Origin: Hymenoscyphus infarciens
Taxonomy: Eukaryota > Ascomycota > Leotiomycetes > Helotiales > Helotiaceae
DNA: 64,000 nucleotides
Direction: 5' to 3'
Assembly: GCA_001414345.1 (NCBI GenBank)
Contig: LLCB01000012.1
Coordinates: 1-64,000, forward strand
The translations under genes were made by a program, and so were the position numbers. Positions 35,922 to 47,593 of this stretch are shown piece by piece. The notes beneath the pieces were generated by a model that made no database searches, was not told where the DNA came from, and saw only the letters and a program-made list of their open reading frames with translations. Numbering within the stretch: the stretch's first letter is position 1; each line of letters opens with the position of its first letter.

Positions 35922-37496
35922 ATGGCTGAAGTAATACAACAACCACCCGCTACGGAGGCCTTCAAGGTAACTACGACACGTGACCTTGCTTCCAATTGTA
36001 CCCGACGTCTTTGCAACAAAGCTAATTTTCCATCTAAAACAGGCTGAGCCCGTAGTTGAGCATCTTGAAGTGGTCTCGCATCCTTCTCCTGCTGCTGTAG
36101 AAGCTGCACCAACACCTGTTCCCACCCCGGCACCAAAAAAGCCAACCCAGGCATGGGTTGCGGTTTCTCAATGGCTTCCACCTCGTACGCCAGACAGCCA
36201 CTACTGGTGGCAGCTCACCGGTCCTCATTTGGCAGCAATGGTGCAGGAGGCCGGATACTCGATGGAAAAGCAGGTCGAGGCTCTCATCTTTCACTACAAT
36301 TGGACTGTGAGTGATCTTGAAACGAAGAAATACCACGAAACCTCGTCTAATGCTTCATATAGGTTCCCTATCTAGGCCCAGCACCACCTGCTGATGGCAT
36401 TGCAAAATGGAGATCTTTACTTACAGTCGATGGCACTCCAATCGAATACTCCTGGAAATGGAATACCCCAACCAGCGAGCCAGATGTGCGTTTCACCATG
36501 GAGCCCATCAACAAGTACACAGGTACAGCTTTGGATCCCCTCAACCAAGCAGCCTCTCAAGAACTTCTCTATCGTCTAAGTGCCATTATGCCAAAAGTTG
36601 ATCTAACATGGTTCAACCACTTCCTCTCCACATTATTCGACCACGACAAGACCAAATATATGCAAGAAGCAGCATCCGGAGTCCATCTCACAACCACCAT
36701 GTCCCTCGCCTTTGAATTCGTACGAAAAGGGCTTTCGCTCAAAACATACTTTGCCCCCCGTAAAATCGGCCAACAAGGTCTCATGCCCCTCGCAGACTGG
36801 GAATCAGCAATCGCCCAACTCGACCCCGAAAATTCAGCTCGTGCCATGCTTCATGACTTCCTTTCCACCAGTCCCGAGGGGAAAACTCTCAACCCTTTCA
36901 TGTTGGCGGTTGACAATGTGAAACCGGAATCTTCGAGAATGAAGTTTTACTTCCAGTGTCCGAAGACGAGTTTTGATTCCGTTCGTGAAATCATGACTAT
37001 GGGTGGACGAATCACCGGGGTCAATGAACAATTGAAGGACTTACATGAACTTATCAAAGCCATCTCAAATTTACCATCTGATTTTCCCTCCGATGCAGAG
37101 GTACCGTCGGCTGAACAATATGATCCCTCCGCCAAAGACAATTTCGTCGAGCTCCCTATCCTCTTAAGTGGATACTTATACTACTTCGACATCGCACCCG
37201 GTGCAGCCCGTCCAGAAATCAAGTTCTACACCCCGGTCCGACGCTACGGCCGTGATGATCTCAGTCTCGCAAAGGGAATCATGGGATGGATGGAGTCCAA
37301 AGGGAGAGGAGAGTATTGTGAGAGGTATCTGAATATGCTTGAGAGTTTGGCTGAACATAGGAGATTGGATGAGGGACAGGGTTTGCAGACTTATGTTTCT
37401 TGTCTTTTTAAGAAGGGGGGCGAGCTGGATGTTACTACATATCTGGCACCGGAGGCTTTCCATCCTGTTAGGTTGGCTGGCAATGGTGGGAAGTAA
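35922..37496 (+). CDS. DMATS-type aromatic prenyltransferase (ABBA fold)
   Basis: Exons 35,922-35,966, 36,043-36,306 and 36,363-37,496 (introns 76 and 56 bp) give 480 residues. Residues 1-60 are a Pro/Ala/Glu-rich leader; the catalytic part starts at W-V-A-V-S-Q. Family landmarks are W-W-Q-L-T-G-P, V-P-Y-L-G-P, G-T-P-I-E-Y-S-W-K-W (the position of the acidic substrate-binding residue), D-P-L-N-Q, S-x-x-M-K-F-Y-F, the L-L-S-G-Y-L-Y-Y-F strand, and P-E-I-K-F-Y-x-P-V-R near the end. These enzymes transfer a dimethylallyl or longer prenyl group to an aromatic carbon, nitrogen or oxygen without a DDxxD motif. The wording of the core (for example S-W-K-W-N and L-G-Q-Q-G) reminds me of the subgroup acting on polyketide aromatics rather than tryptophan. 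That is recollection, not a test. This is the likely pathway-defining enzyme of the cluster. Confidence 0.92.
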
Positions 37497-39248
37497 GTGC
37501 ATCGTCAAGGGCTCAGGATGAGTTTTGAGTGTAGTTGGAAATAGATCTTCACTCTTTTAAACTTCTACCCCTCCCATGCCATTCGTCCCTCCTCCCCCAC
37601 AAAACCCCCTCCTCCCTCTATAAAATCAAATAACCACACCCTCTGCAAGCAAAAGACAAAAAGGTCACAATAGTGCAACGGCGCAGTTGTGTTCCTCTTA
37701 GACCGGTTAATTCAAAAAGTACAAATATGTCTCACTCGTTCTTGGCTGCTAATGGCTGGGCCTGGCGGAAGTCCTAACGACTCGATAGACTTGAGCTACC
37801 CGTCTAACTACATGCGAGAATAACCAACTTCTTGAGACTGGAATCCTGAGTGGAGCGATACCTACAAGATGCAGAGTTTTCGGGGCTCGAATGGGAGCTT
37901 GTTTTTTGCCTTTTTTTGTGATTGTTTAGGTGGGGGGAGGGGTGAAGGAATTAATTGAGTTGGAGGTGGATATGGCGGGTGTGAGGACGCGTCGAACTTG
38001 GAATGATACAATGAGGTCCCCAGACTTAAGAGCCCGTTTAGCTCGCACATTTTCCTACTTTTTTAAGATATATATCACCAAAAATAATAAGGTAATATAT
38101 AATATATGCATGTAAGTTATGATATATACGAACGTTCAGCTACCATATATTATAGTATATACTTTTGCTTAGACTTCCTGAAATATGTATATAAAGATAT
38201 ACACTACTAAAATTAAATAATATGCTCTTTTAACCTCTTGAACTTTAACTTTTAGTTATATGTCTATATTCTTAAAACTCCACCAAGTCGGGGCCATCTA
38301 CGATTATATACACTGATATATATACGACGAGCTAAATAGTAAGTAAATATATTCATCAAAATTCTATAATATAGTTTAAAATATACGAGCACCTTTAGGC
38401 TATGTACTCGTACACAAATCAGATATCTTTATAATAAATTAAATACATGCCAAACAGGCCCCAAGAGACGCGATGACAAGATTTTGCAAGAACTTACATA
38501 ATGGTTGAGGTGTTAAGTGAGTTTCAAAGGTCATACGTAGCCTTACACAGAATCCTTGAGCAAGGGAGATATGCATTCACCTCGCTCTAATCTTCATTAT
38601 ATGCGGCTTGTAAAACGTCGGCCTCTCTGATTGGGTGTTAATATCGTGATGAACCGATAAGAGGCCTTTATGGTTGCGAGTGAAATATTCACTTGCAAGT
38701 GACCTCGACAAAGTACACCCACCCGCCCCACCTAGGACCCACAAAAACAAAAGGTTCCTGAAAATATCAAATAAGGAAGGTCCTATCAGTCAATTGTAAA
38801 GAAGCCTGTATAGCCTAATGGTTATGCAGGCAACACCGATATCTTCGATATGGGTGCCTGCGCCTTAACGTGTAAACTAGTGTGGGATTGACAGCCTAAA
38901 ATATAACCCGGGTAATGCTGTGTTTGACTTGGCCGTCTCGCAAGAGCACGCAGTTTTTTTGCAGTTTTTTGGTCCTCGAGTTTTTTGGTCCTCGATCATA
39001 TCAATCCTGACGTGTCTCGAGTATTCACCATGTGGTATCTATTATGACTCGCGGTTTTTTTGCACCATGTGTTAATTTCTTAACTTGTTTTTATGCTTCA
39101 CCTTTTGCATTCTTTTCGTAGGGTGAATCCGTGACCTGCGCTGGTGATATAACAGCAGAAAAGTCTACCAGGTAAGATATCACACTTTCACCACCCTTAT
39201 AAGCTAACCAGGGGAAAAAGTCCCATCCCATCTTCAACTCCCAACCTC
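37497..39248. other. Gene-free gap with an AT-rich patch
   Basis: 38,040-38,460 is AT-rich but keeps CpA/TpG, so it is not strongly RIP-mutated. A hairpin-rich, tRNA-like stretch lies at about 38,805-38,865. The rest shows nothing codable. Confidence 0.5.
38805..38865 (+). other. tRNA-like hairpin sequence
   Basis: TAGCCTAATGG resembles a polymerase III A box. GCCTGTATA pairs with TATGCAGGC, and the following GCAGGC through CCTGC forms a second nested stem around GATATC. No convincing B box (GGTTCGANNCC) follows, so this is a degenerate tRNA/SINE remnant at best. Confidence 0.3.
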
Positions 39249-41007
39249 CTATTCAGCATACCTCAACCTAACCCTCGCCCCCTCCGCCGCATTACAGGTA
39301 AGCGTCGAATTATGCTTAACACTCCTCGTACTTGTGGGCCATTCTCCACTCAATTCAATGCCCTCAAACCTCTGTAGTATCCTGATAACAGCATACGCAG
39401 AACTCGTAAGCGCATACTGCTGCCCAATACAAATCCTCGGTCCCCCATTAAACGGTAAAAACTCCCACCCACTCTTCCTCCCCTCCCATCGTTCAGGACG
39501 GAAAGCATCGCTATCCCCACCCCAAAGTTTTCTTGAACGCTGCATGGAGAAGGTGGAATACGTGATATCACTTCCTCTCGGAAGGAAGATGGGGTCTTCG
39601 CCTAGGGGCCCACCGCCAAAGGGGAGTGTCGTGTCAACGGTTGCGACACGGGCGTTTAGCGGGACGGCGGGGAAGAGGCGGAGGGTTTCGCAGAGGACAT
39701 GTTGGAGGTAAGTGCATGACTTTATTTTTTCAAATGTTATTGAGCCATTTGAGCCGTTAGTGTCGCTACCGAAATGGTGGAGGATTATGCGGCGGAGTTT
39801 TTGGAATTTTTCGCGGTGGGTCGAAAGCATTAGGAACACGTAGCCAAGGTGGCCGGCTGTGGTATCTCGGCCTGCGAGGAGGAGGTGGAGGAGGTGGTGG
39901 CGGAGTTCGATGGGGTCACGGGTTTGTCGGACCAGCTCTTGGAGGAGGGATGCTGCTGTGGATTCTGTGGGGTCTCCTTTCTTTTCTGTTGGGGTTCTTT
40001 GAAGGGCAGTTGAGACGTAGGTGTCTACGAAGTTGTGACAGTCTTTGCAAGCTTTTTGGAAGGCTTTTGGGTTGTAGAGCCAGCATAGTGGGCCTAGGCG
40101 TCTTCTGATTGCTAGGGAGTTTTGGGCTGTGTCGAAGGCTTTTGTGAATGCGTCGTCGTGTCGTGGTGAGCCGAGTGCGGAGTTCTTTTCTATTTCCAAG
40201 ACGTCGAGTTGGGAGTTTACGCTACTTCCGAATAGAAACTCGGTTGAGGAGTCGAGTGTTAAGCGAAGGAAGAGAACTTGTAAGTCGACCGTGCTTGTCC
40301 AGGAATGGTGTTTTGGTACCGCATCTATTGTCTGGAAGAGGTTTTGTATATGTTTCTCGGATTGGAGAAGACTGGATACTCGATCTCGGATGAAGGATGG
40401 TCGGATCATTGCTCGGGAATGGGACCATTCTTGACCTTCGCTTGTGAACTATCAAGGAATTCCAAGTTAGCCTTTTTGTTTTGTATTTGAATGTAGCGGT
40501 ATCCCTTACAATCCCTTTCCCAAGTAACGGCTCAAAACTCTTCCTCCTCACCTCCCCCAGCGAAAAGTTCTTAAAGTTCGTCGCAAGAAAAGCCTGGATG
40601 TTCCTTGGATCACTTGTCACTATTTCAAAAGTCAGCACAACTCTTCTAACCTTTCGCAGTTGTTCCCCGTCTTCCCCTCTCTCATTTCAAACTTGACATG
40701 GATTAAACCACTGACCAACAACCTCCGTTCCCAAAATAGGAATCGAATAAGTCATAACATTCCTCCTCTCAACCCAACTCAACCACTCAGCCTGCGCCAA
40801 AAAATACTGCGGAAATTTCTTCTTCTCCGTAGACTCGATAATTGCTCGCAATTGTTGGATTCCTAGGATATCCCACCATGGACGAGGATACTTTGGGGGA
40901 GGCTTGCAGCCTAGGGATTTTATTTTTTTGCATCGTCGGTGGGAGCGGATGAAGAGGATTAGGAAGAGGGGGAGAGCTATGAATGCTAGGGATATCATGA
41001 GTGCCAT
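39249..41007 (-). CDS. Cytochrome P450, CYP52-like
   Basis: Exons 41,007-40,716, 40,619-40,510 and 40,448-39,249 give 533 residues with a single N-terminal membrane helix (about 3-20). Motifs: N-F-S-L-G and F-T-S-E-G-Q-E-W-S-H-S-R typical of the CYP52 clan, I-helix AGRDTT (326-331), ETLR (388-391), RPERW, and the heme loop F-x-x-G-P-R-I-C-I-G with Cys at about 474. CYP52-type enzymes hydroxylate terminal carbons of alkanes and fatty acids; clan members in clusters act on prenyl or alkyl chains. I chose the ATG at 41,007, since the in-frame upstream extension to 41,160 precedes the normal anchor helix. It may oxidise the prenyl or alkyl part of the product. Confidence 0.9.
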
Positions 41008-41455
41008 TTTTGTAGAATTATTCGAGGAGAGATTCTGGGGGGTGGCGTATTTTGTTTTTGGTTGTGGAGAGGTGTTCCCGGGGATAAGGGGGATCCATGG
41101 ATCTCGGTAACGCCAGACTCCACTTTTTAGGTATCGGGGATGCAGGTACGTGGGTAACACCCCATACCAAATGTTGGTAGGAGTAATCCCATTCCATTTC
41201 CATCGTTCCGCCCAAATTTCAGCTGGTCTAGATCAATTTTAGCTCAGGTCCTTGGGTTCAGGATTGAGTCAGCCAGATCAGTCCTCAATTGAAATCGGTA
41301 AAACTCAATTATGACCCAGAAGTAATTACTTTACGTGCACGTTTTACAGCATGGATTTCGAACTTATGAAGTGTTTCAATATCATTTGGATTCCCAATTT
41401 ATGTGCTAAACCTTGCACCAAGCCATGTATATTGACATCTTCCTGACAATTCTTC

Positions 41456-42826
41456 TCATACAAGTGCCGCTATCCCATCCAGCGCAAACCTCACGAGCTT
41501 CTCCGGATCAATGTCCAGGAGTTTCGTGTACTCCTCCAGCTCCTCGATTCTCTTCTCAAGAACCTCATGCTCTTTCGACCATTTCCTAAACCAATGTTTA
41601 TCCATAAGTTCATCCTCCAAGCTGTCAAGCCATCGCTGCAAGATTTTATAATAAGGTCGCCTTTTCACAGCGTCCATCTTTGCAATGTCCCGGCCGGTCG
41701 GAATTTTCCTCAGCAGATGTGACCAAACATTATCCTTCTTCACTATTTGCTCCCAAGAGTATTTCCCATCTGTGTCCGTCTTGATTGAGTCAACGGCATA
41801 CCAGCCACTTGGAATCAGTTGGCGAAACATGTTGAGTTCATATTCAACGAGTTTCTTCCACCATGTGAGTAACTCCTTGCCTAGCTTTTGTTCCCCGATA
41901 GACGACACGATACACTTGTTGCAGCGCCACTCCTCGAAATGTGGTCCATTCCACCCAGGTATTCGCCATTCCTCGGGATCTGCTGGTGTTGCTTTAACAG
42001 CATAACCATTCCCCTTTCGAAATTCAGCTCTCTCCTTCCAGACCTCACAACCTAGACAACGAATCCACCATAGTGTCCACCAATCACAATTTTCCTCTCG
42101 GTAAATTTTCCACCTCCATGGGTACTCGCAATCTTCAGCGATGGGGAAGAGTCCCCAAAAATATCTCTCGGTAGCATCATGACATCTTCGCTGTCGACCT
42201 TTGATCACGGGAACTTGTGCCGTGCCAACATTTGAGTTTCTGTGCGAGCCTCTCCATCCAGTTTCGACGTCTAGATTCCTCGACCAGAAACCGGTGACGA
42301 ATTTACATTCGTTGCACATACGTCGATCTCGAGTACTGCCGATTTTGTAAAGGTCTATCAATTTCGATTCTGGAATGTAGGAGGAGTGTTGGGATTTCCA
42401 ATTCTCGAGCGTGTCATTCCGAAGGTCGGCTTGTCTTTTCAATCCTTGAGCTTTCGCGTCACCAGTTGTCCAGCCGCAGAGTTTTTGACTCGCTCTAGAC
42501 TCAGGAGGTGGTTTCCGGAAACGTAGACGGAGAAGTGCATGGTTGTCGAAGCGGGTGTGAGATAGGAGCTTGAGGCAGTGGGTACAGGCGTATGAGACTT
42601 TTTCCGAAGGAACGACGATTTTGGATTGTTCGTTGATTGTTACTTCCCCACCGCATTCTGGGAGACACTCCAACTCTAGGAGTCTGTTCACGAATTGTTT
42701 CCTTTCGGGATTGATGAGTTGGCGGAAATGTTGGTTGGTTTGGGAGAGTGAGATGAGGGAAGTTGAAGTGAGGAAAGGTAGAATTAAAATTTGTATATCG
42801 ACAGGTAGTGACCGCATTATGAGCAT
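41456..42826 (-). CDS. F-box domain protein, single exon
   Basis: 456 residues without introns. The N-terminus (about 5-45) has the F-box pattern L-P-V-D-I-Q-I-L-I-L-P-F-L followed by L-x-x-L-S-Q-T-N. Several Cys pairs (C-x-x-C at about 80-83, 170-173, 256-258, 303-306) resemble the Cys-rich plant-pathogen-type fungal F-box proteins. The C-terminus is charged and probably helical. F-box proteins recruit targets to SCF ubiquitin ligases; the target is unknown. Probably a bystander in the cluster. An alternative start is Met4. Confidence 0.75.
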   Translation of the reverse strand: MLIMRSLPVDIQILILPFLTSTSLISLSQTNQHFRQLINPERKQFVNRLLELECLPECGGEVTINEQSKIVVPSEKVSYACTHCLKLLSHTRFDNHALLRLRFRKPPPESRASQKLCGWTTGDAKAQGLKRQADLRNDTLENWKSQHSSYIPESKLIDLYKIGSTRDRRMCNECKFVTGFWSRNLDVETGWRGSHRNSNVGTAQVPVIKGRQRRCHDATERYFWGLFPIAEDCEYPWRWKIYREENCDWWTLWWIRCLGCEVWKERAEFRKGNGYAVKATPADPEEWRIPGWNGPHFEEWRCNKCIVSSIGEQKLGKELLTWWKKLVEYELNMFRQLIPSGWYAVDSIKTDTDGKYSWEQIVKKDNVWSHLLRKIPTGRDIAKMDAVKRRPYYKILQRWLDSLEDELMDKHWFRKWSKEHEVLEKRIEELEEYTKLLDIDPEKLVRFALDGIAALV

Positions 42827-43204
42827 TCGTTATTTGATTGATGGTACTTGATGGGTTTGGGGAAAGAGTTATATATAAATGATGACCTTCGTAAATTTGA
42901 ATCGGTCTGAATCATCTCACGCAGTAAGGTGGCGCAGTCACACCAGCCCCTCACGTGCGCGGAGTCCTCCAACTTGGGCTGCCTTGATTTTGACATAGTG
43001 TAGGCAATATTGTAAAAAGCAATCCTTTTCATCTCCTCTATGCTCATTATTTGGGTTGGTTCTCTCCTGTCTTGTGAGGATATATAGTCCCCGAAAGGGG
43101 TCGGATCTGTCACGTGCGCCAATCGCACATCTCTTGATCTGAATTCTACTCTCATCTGATCTTTGTTTCGGGTCAAGAAGAAAACCGAAAAATCTCCTAA
43201 CAAT

Positions 43205-45021
43205 ATGCGTCTTCTCAACGTGAGCACTCTGAAACTGGAGGAGTTTTTCGGGTCTCAAATACCACCTTATGCAGTCCTCTCTCATTGTGTAAGACTTCCA
43301 ACTCTGATTTGAAACTTCTTGCAGCTAGCTAAGTATCTCATGTCTAGTGGTGCAAGGAAGAGGTCACATTTCAAGACCTTCAAAAGGGTTCAGAGTGGCA
43401 TCAGCTTCTGGGAGCGAGCAAAATCAAATATGCCAGTTCTCAATGCAAGGAGACGGTGTCACAACATCCCACTGAGTATATCTGGATTGACACCTGTTGT
43501 ATCGATAAACCGAGTAGTGCTGAACTATCCGAAGCAATCAACTCGATGTACAGCTGGTATGAAAAGTCGGAAGTTTGCTATACCTTGCTAGGGGACGTCA
43601 ACAGTAGTGGGCATAACCCTGGATATACTCCTTGGGAGAACGAGATTTCGCAGTGTCGATGGTTCACTCGAGGATGGGCACTCCAGGAGCTGATTGCGTC
43701 CAAAGAGATGCTCTTCTTCAATAAAAACTGGCAGTATCTTGGAAATAAGAGCACCTTATTGCCCCTCTTAACCAGTACTGCTCTTAACGAAAACCACAAA
43801 GATTCCGCGCGATGTCTTGGAAAATTCTCATAATCGCAGATCTTCAAGCGTAGCAGGGAAAATGTCTTGGGCTGCCAATAGGGAAGCGACGCGGTTAGAA
43901 GATTTGGCATACTCGCTACTCGGGATTTTTGAAGTAAACATGCCTCTACTTTATGGAGAAGGGGACAGAGCGTTTATGCGTCACCAGGAGGAAATCATAA
44001 AGAAACGAATGACCAGTCAATTCTCGCTTGGAACCCACTCAACGATTCCGGACTGTATGGAAAAAATCATTCCTCAAGCGTTCTCGCCAAAAGCCCGAAA
44101 GCTTTCGCTGATTCAGGAAATATTGTTCCCTTCCCAAGTACGGCTGGAAGACAGCCCCATACAATAACCAACAGAGGCCTGTGGATTGACGTACCCATGC
44201 TAAAGATCGTGTCTAGGTCCGTCGTGCACCACGTTGCTATCCTCGATTGCCACATGGAGAATGACTTTTCAGGGCCAATCGGAATTCCTATGTTTTCAAC
44301 TTACGTACACTCGGTTTTTGTGAGGCAATCCGACATAAAAATAGCAAAGTTTTCTACATCCCAAGTAGAAGATGCCAAAGTTTGCTCAATACACATCGTA
44401 ATAAAATCGGCAAAGCAAATTCCAAGGAGATCTCTACAATGCCCGACCACTTGTTTGCTACGTGCGGTATCAATGAAGAGTCATGGATATGAGCTTCTAC
44501 AAGTTGTCACAAGGCCATCCCATGAATCGATGTGGTCTAGAAATTCCAATGTATTGCAGATGGCCTTTGAAGATGACAAGCTGTTTCAACCCAACATAAT
44601 TGGATTTGAGTCAGATTTACCACGACAACGAATCGAAAGAAGTTCTGCGGCGTTTGTTTTCTATAACAAAGAGATAGAAAATTACTGTGTAATTATGTGT
44701 GTTGTATACCATGAGAAGAGCACACACAGTATTCTTACAGCTGTGATAATTGTTGCTGAAGGAGATCAAGCTTTGCTCGTGTCAGAGATTGAGGTTTCGC
44801 TTGGTATTTGGTTGTTTAAATATTTTTATGAGCCTTTCAAAAGTTTGAACGGCGCTTTTGATAAGCGTTTTGAATATGAGGAAGCGAAGATTCCCACAAA
44901 GAGAGCGAATGGTACTATCGGGGCAAGCATAAGTCGAAAAGAGATCATGAACCAGAATGTTTTCATTTTGGATGTTGGGACACCCCGGGAGAAAGGGAAG
45001 GTGTTAATGGTCGGGAAGTGA
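43205..45021 (+). pseudogene. HET-domain protein gene with two compensating frameshifts
   Basis: Exon 1 is 43,205-43,288 (M-R-L-L-N-V start, ending Y-A-V-L-S-H-C) and exon 2 starts 43,348 after a 59-bp intron. The HET core is clear: E-V-T-F-Q-D, Y-I-W-I-D-T-C-C-I-D-K, W-F-T-R-G-W-A-L-Q-E-L, then R-L-E-D-L-A-Y-S-L-L-G-I-F and L-L-Y-G-E-G. The frame breaks twice: an apparent one-base gain near 43,797-43,800 (CACAAAG) and a one-base loss near 44,000-44,006 (AAAGAAACG). Beyond it the original frame continues to 45,021. Net length fits a protein of about 585 residues. Both breaks sit in A/G runs, so sequencing error is a real alternative to true decay. HET proteins mediate heterokaryon incompatibility. 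Confidence 0.8.
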
Positions 45022-45126
45022 ACAAGGCGAATTAGTGGAAACCTCTGTGAGTTATGTAATTTCTAATCATCCATGGCTACATCCTCTCCTTCTTGAGATC
45101 CAAGAATCTGAAGTCTCTATCTCTAG

Positions 45127-46897
45127 CTAATTAAAGGTAATAGGGTTGTAGTAATTGAACCGCCCAAATGGATCATACTTCTTCTTCAAAAAACGAAGTT
45201 TTTCCAATCGCCATGGTTCATGTCCATACATTTGTTCCAAAGGCTCGGTTCCGAAAGCGTAATTTACGTATGTTGTTGGTTTTCGGCCAGGTTGTCCTTC
45301 ATTCCACATTTTCACAGTCTCTTGGCCCCATTCGATGGCGTAGGCGTCAAGTGTTGAGTTTGGTGGGTAGGAAACGTTGATATCCCTTTTCGTAGTTAGT
45401 AAATCGTAGTTAGTAAAGTTTCGTAGTATTTGAGCAATGAGAGAACACAAACACGAGTAGATGATCATCGCGCAAAGCATATGCTGATGATTTGGGATCG
45501 ACTGCCAAAACACCCTCTACAGCATATCCCTCCATCACCACAAATGAGTAAACCACATCTGGATTCGCTAGAATTTTGCGGGTGAAGAGATTGTAAATTG
45601 CTCGTTGAGTTGTGATGTTGTACACCTGTAAACCAGCTGGGAATTGCATGCGTTGAAGGCCTTTGCGGCAAAGAGAATCTTGTGTCCCCGTTCCAGTGGC
45701 ATGTGGGATTTCAGGATAGGGAATGTTGCCGTCATGCGTCGAGATGGGGCCAAGTGCGTCGAATGGGGCTAAAAGAGGCTCTGCATCTGCTTGAGAGCCA
45801 ATATATTCGAAAGACCAGAAGACGATTGGCTGTCCACAATAAGTGTCAAGAATAAAAAGGGATTTCATAGAACTTGACTTACATCCGTTGTGCTAACATT
45901 ATAATCAAAATAGTACAAACCATAATTGTTTAGGTGCTTCGGTTGCGTACCATTTCCACCAAGGATATTCAGAGCTTCATGGACTTTCTCAAGTTTATCT
46001 TCCGTGAAGATATAACTCTTGTGATACCAAGTATCCAAATTCCTCGGGAAAATCTTCGCGTTGAAAGAAGTGACAACTCCGAAATTGTGACCAGCTCCTT
46101 TCATGCCCCAAAACAAATCTGCATGCGACTTATCTGAGACAGTGATTGGAGTTCCATCTGCAAGAACAACATTCAAGGAGATGAAAGTATCACTGATCAT
46201 CCCGTAAAGTCCTTGGTATCTGCCGTGACCCCCTCCGAGCCCCGGTCCCAACATGCCAACACAACCGCAACTTCCAGTGTCTGTGAACAAAATGTTAGGT
46301 GGAATTCCAGGCACGGAAATAAAAGAACCTCACTGGTCACATAACCTCGATCCCAAAGATATCCAATGGCCTGTTCATCCCAAACTCCTCCTTGGAAGTG
46401 CGAAGATTTCTTGTCCTCGCTAATAGTGATGCTATCCAAGACATTGATATAAATCTCAATCCCATGGAATTTACTCAGAGTGAGAGTAGATCCATGAGCA
46501 CGATTAACAGTCAAAAATGGGACACTCTTGCTGTTTGCGTATCGAACCTGTTTGCACTTCAAGTCAGCTGCCTGCTAGAAAATTCTATAGAGAAAGTAAT
46601 TGGACATACAATATGAGGAATATCCTCCTCAGTCCCAGGTTGCACCACAACGCTTATCGTTGGCGGCATATAAGCCTGCCACCTCTGCGTAGCATTCTGA
46701 AATCTCGGATCATTCTCAGCATAAATCACCGCCTTTGGAGAAAGTCGAGGACCCAATTGACGTTGAATATCCGAAGCTGTTAAAATAGCGGGTGTAGTTG
46801 CACAAATATCATCTGGGCAACCAATTGGTGAAGCCTCAAGGAAAGCCGGTAATAGCGTGAGTGCGCAAGCCACAAAGAAATAGAATTGGAACATCAT
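45127..46897 (-). CDS. Berberine-bridge-like FAD-linked oxidoreductase, secreted
   Basis: Exons 46,897-46,610, 46,547-46,334, 46,280-45,883, 45,829-45,453 and 45,385-45,127 give 511 residues, all junctions in frame. A signal peptide covers about 1-22. The FAD-binding PCMH part has V-R-Y-A-N-S and V-N-R-A-H-G with H114 at the position that covalently binds flavin in the family. A G-S-C-G-C-V-G segment (172-174) holds the second attachment cysteine, followed by L-G-G-G-H-G. The BBE C-terminal motif is Y-V-N-Y with P-x-G-R-F-x-Y-x-x-P. Fungal members such as EasE-type enzymes catalyse oxidative cyclisations or alcohol oxidations in alkaloid and polyketide pathways. With the DMATS gene nearby, oxidative cyclisation of a prenyl side chain is an attractive guess. 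The last donor (GTTTGT) is the least certain border. Confidence 0.88.
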
Positions 46898-47593
46898 TGT
46901 ACCTGCGTGATGATGATCTCGAAGTACATGGGAATAAAGAAGAATTAAAAGCTTATAAAGTTAAACTTTTTCAGTTCCCATCGCCCTGCTGTAGCTGTGC
47001 CGTAGCATCATGTATTGCAGCATTACTTCAATTACCGACCGAGCAATGGTGTATATCGGTCACACGGCTGGAGCGGGAAATGGAAGGATGCCAATCCCGG
47101 GATGCCAAATTCAATAATTCATTTCGCCTTTTCTAAGGGGGCTTAGTGCTGACGGGTTTGGGGAACCTTGTCTGAGCCATGTGTTGACAGTCTTTCAGGT
47201 GGTATTACCGGGATGATGAGATCTAGGTAACCACTACGCTGGAAGTTAGCCGAATTGTTCAGGGTAGTGTCCGTATCTGGGGTTTCTTCACCGCATTCCC
47301 CGCACTTCCAGAGAAATTTCTCTCTTCCAATTGAATCGGAAGCAAAAACGGGTTCAGACTCCAGATTTTGTTTTGTTAATTGGCGTGGTACATAGGGGAG
47401 ATTTAAAGGCAACTTGGATGACTACTAGGGCACCGAGTATGCAACTCAAACTTTGTGATTACTTTTACACCCCAGACAACTATCGCATGTGAATCCAGAA
47501 AACTGGAAGCCAATGAAAATTAAGATAGATCAAAGATGTTTCTTTCCCAAAAGAACACAATTGTCCCAATAAGTGGCACAAACCCACTCAAGC
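46898..47593. other. Upstream region of the BBE gene; no gene seen
   Basis: It lies between the start of the BBE gene and the end of the second P450. ORFs at 46,861-47,136 and 47,143-47,412 resemble nothing. Confidence 0.4.

Noticed and set aside
40687..41160. N-terminally extended start for the CYP52-like P450
   Set aside because: The upstream 51 codons are polar and precede the normal membrane anchor; the internal ATG at 41,007 gives the usual P450 start.
45360..45420. Short direct repeat with TACTAACTACGA in an intron of the BBE gene
   Set aside because: Probably just a duplicated branch-point region in a 67-bp intron; no wider pattern.
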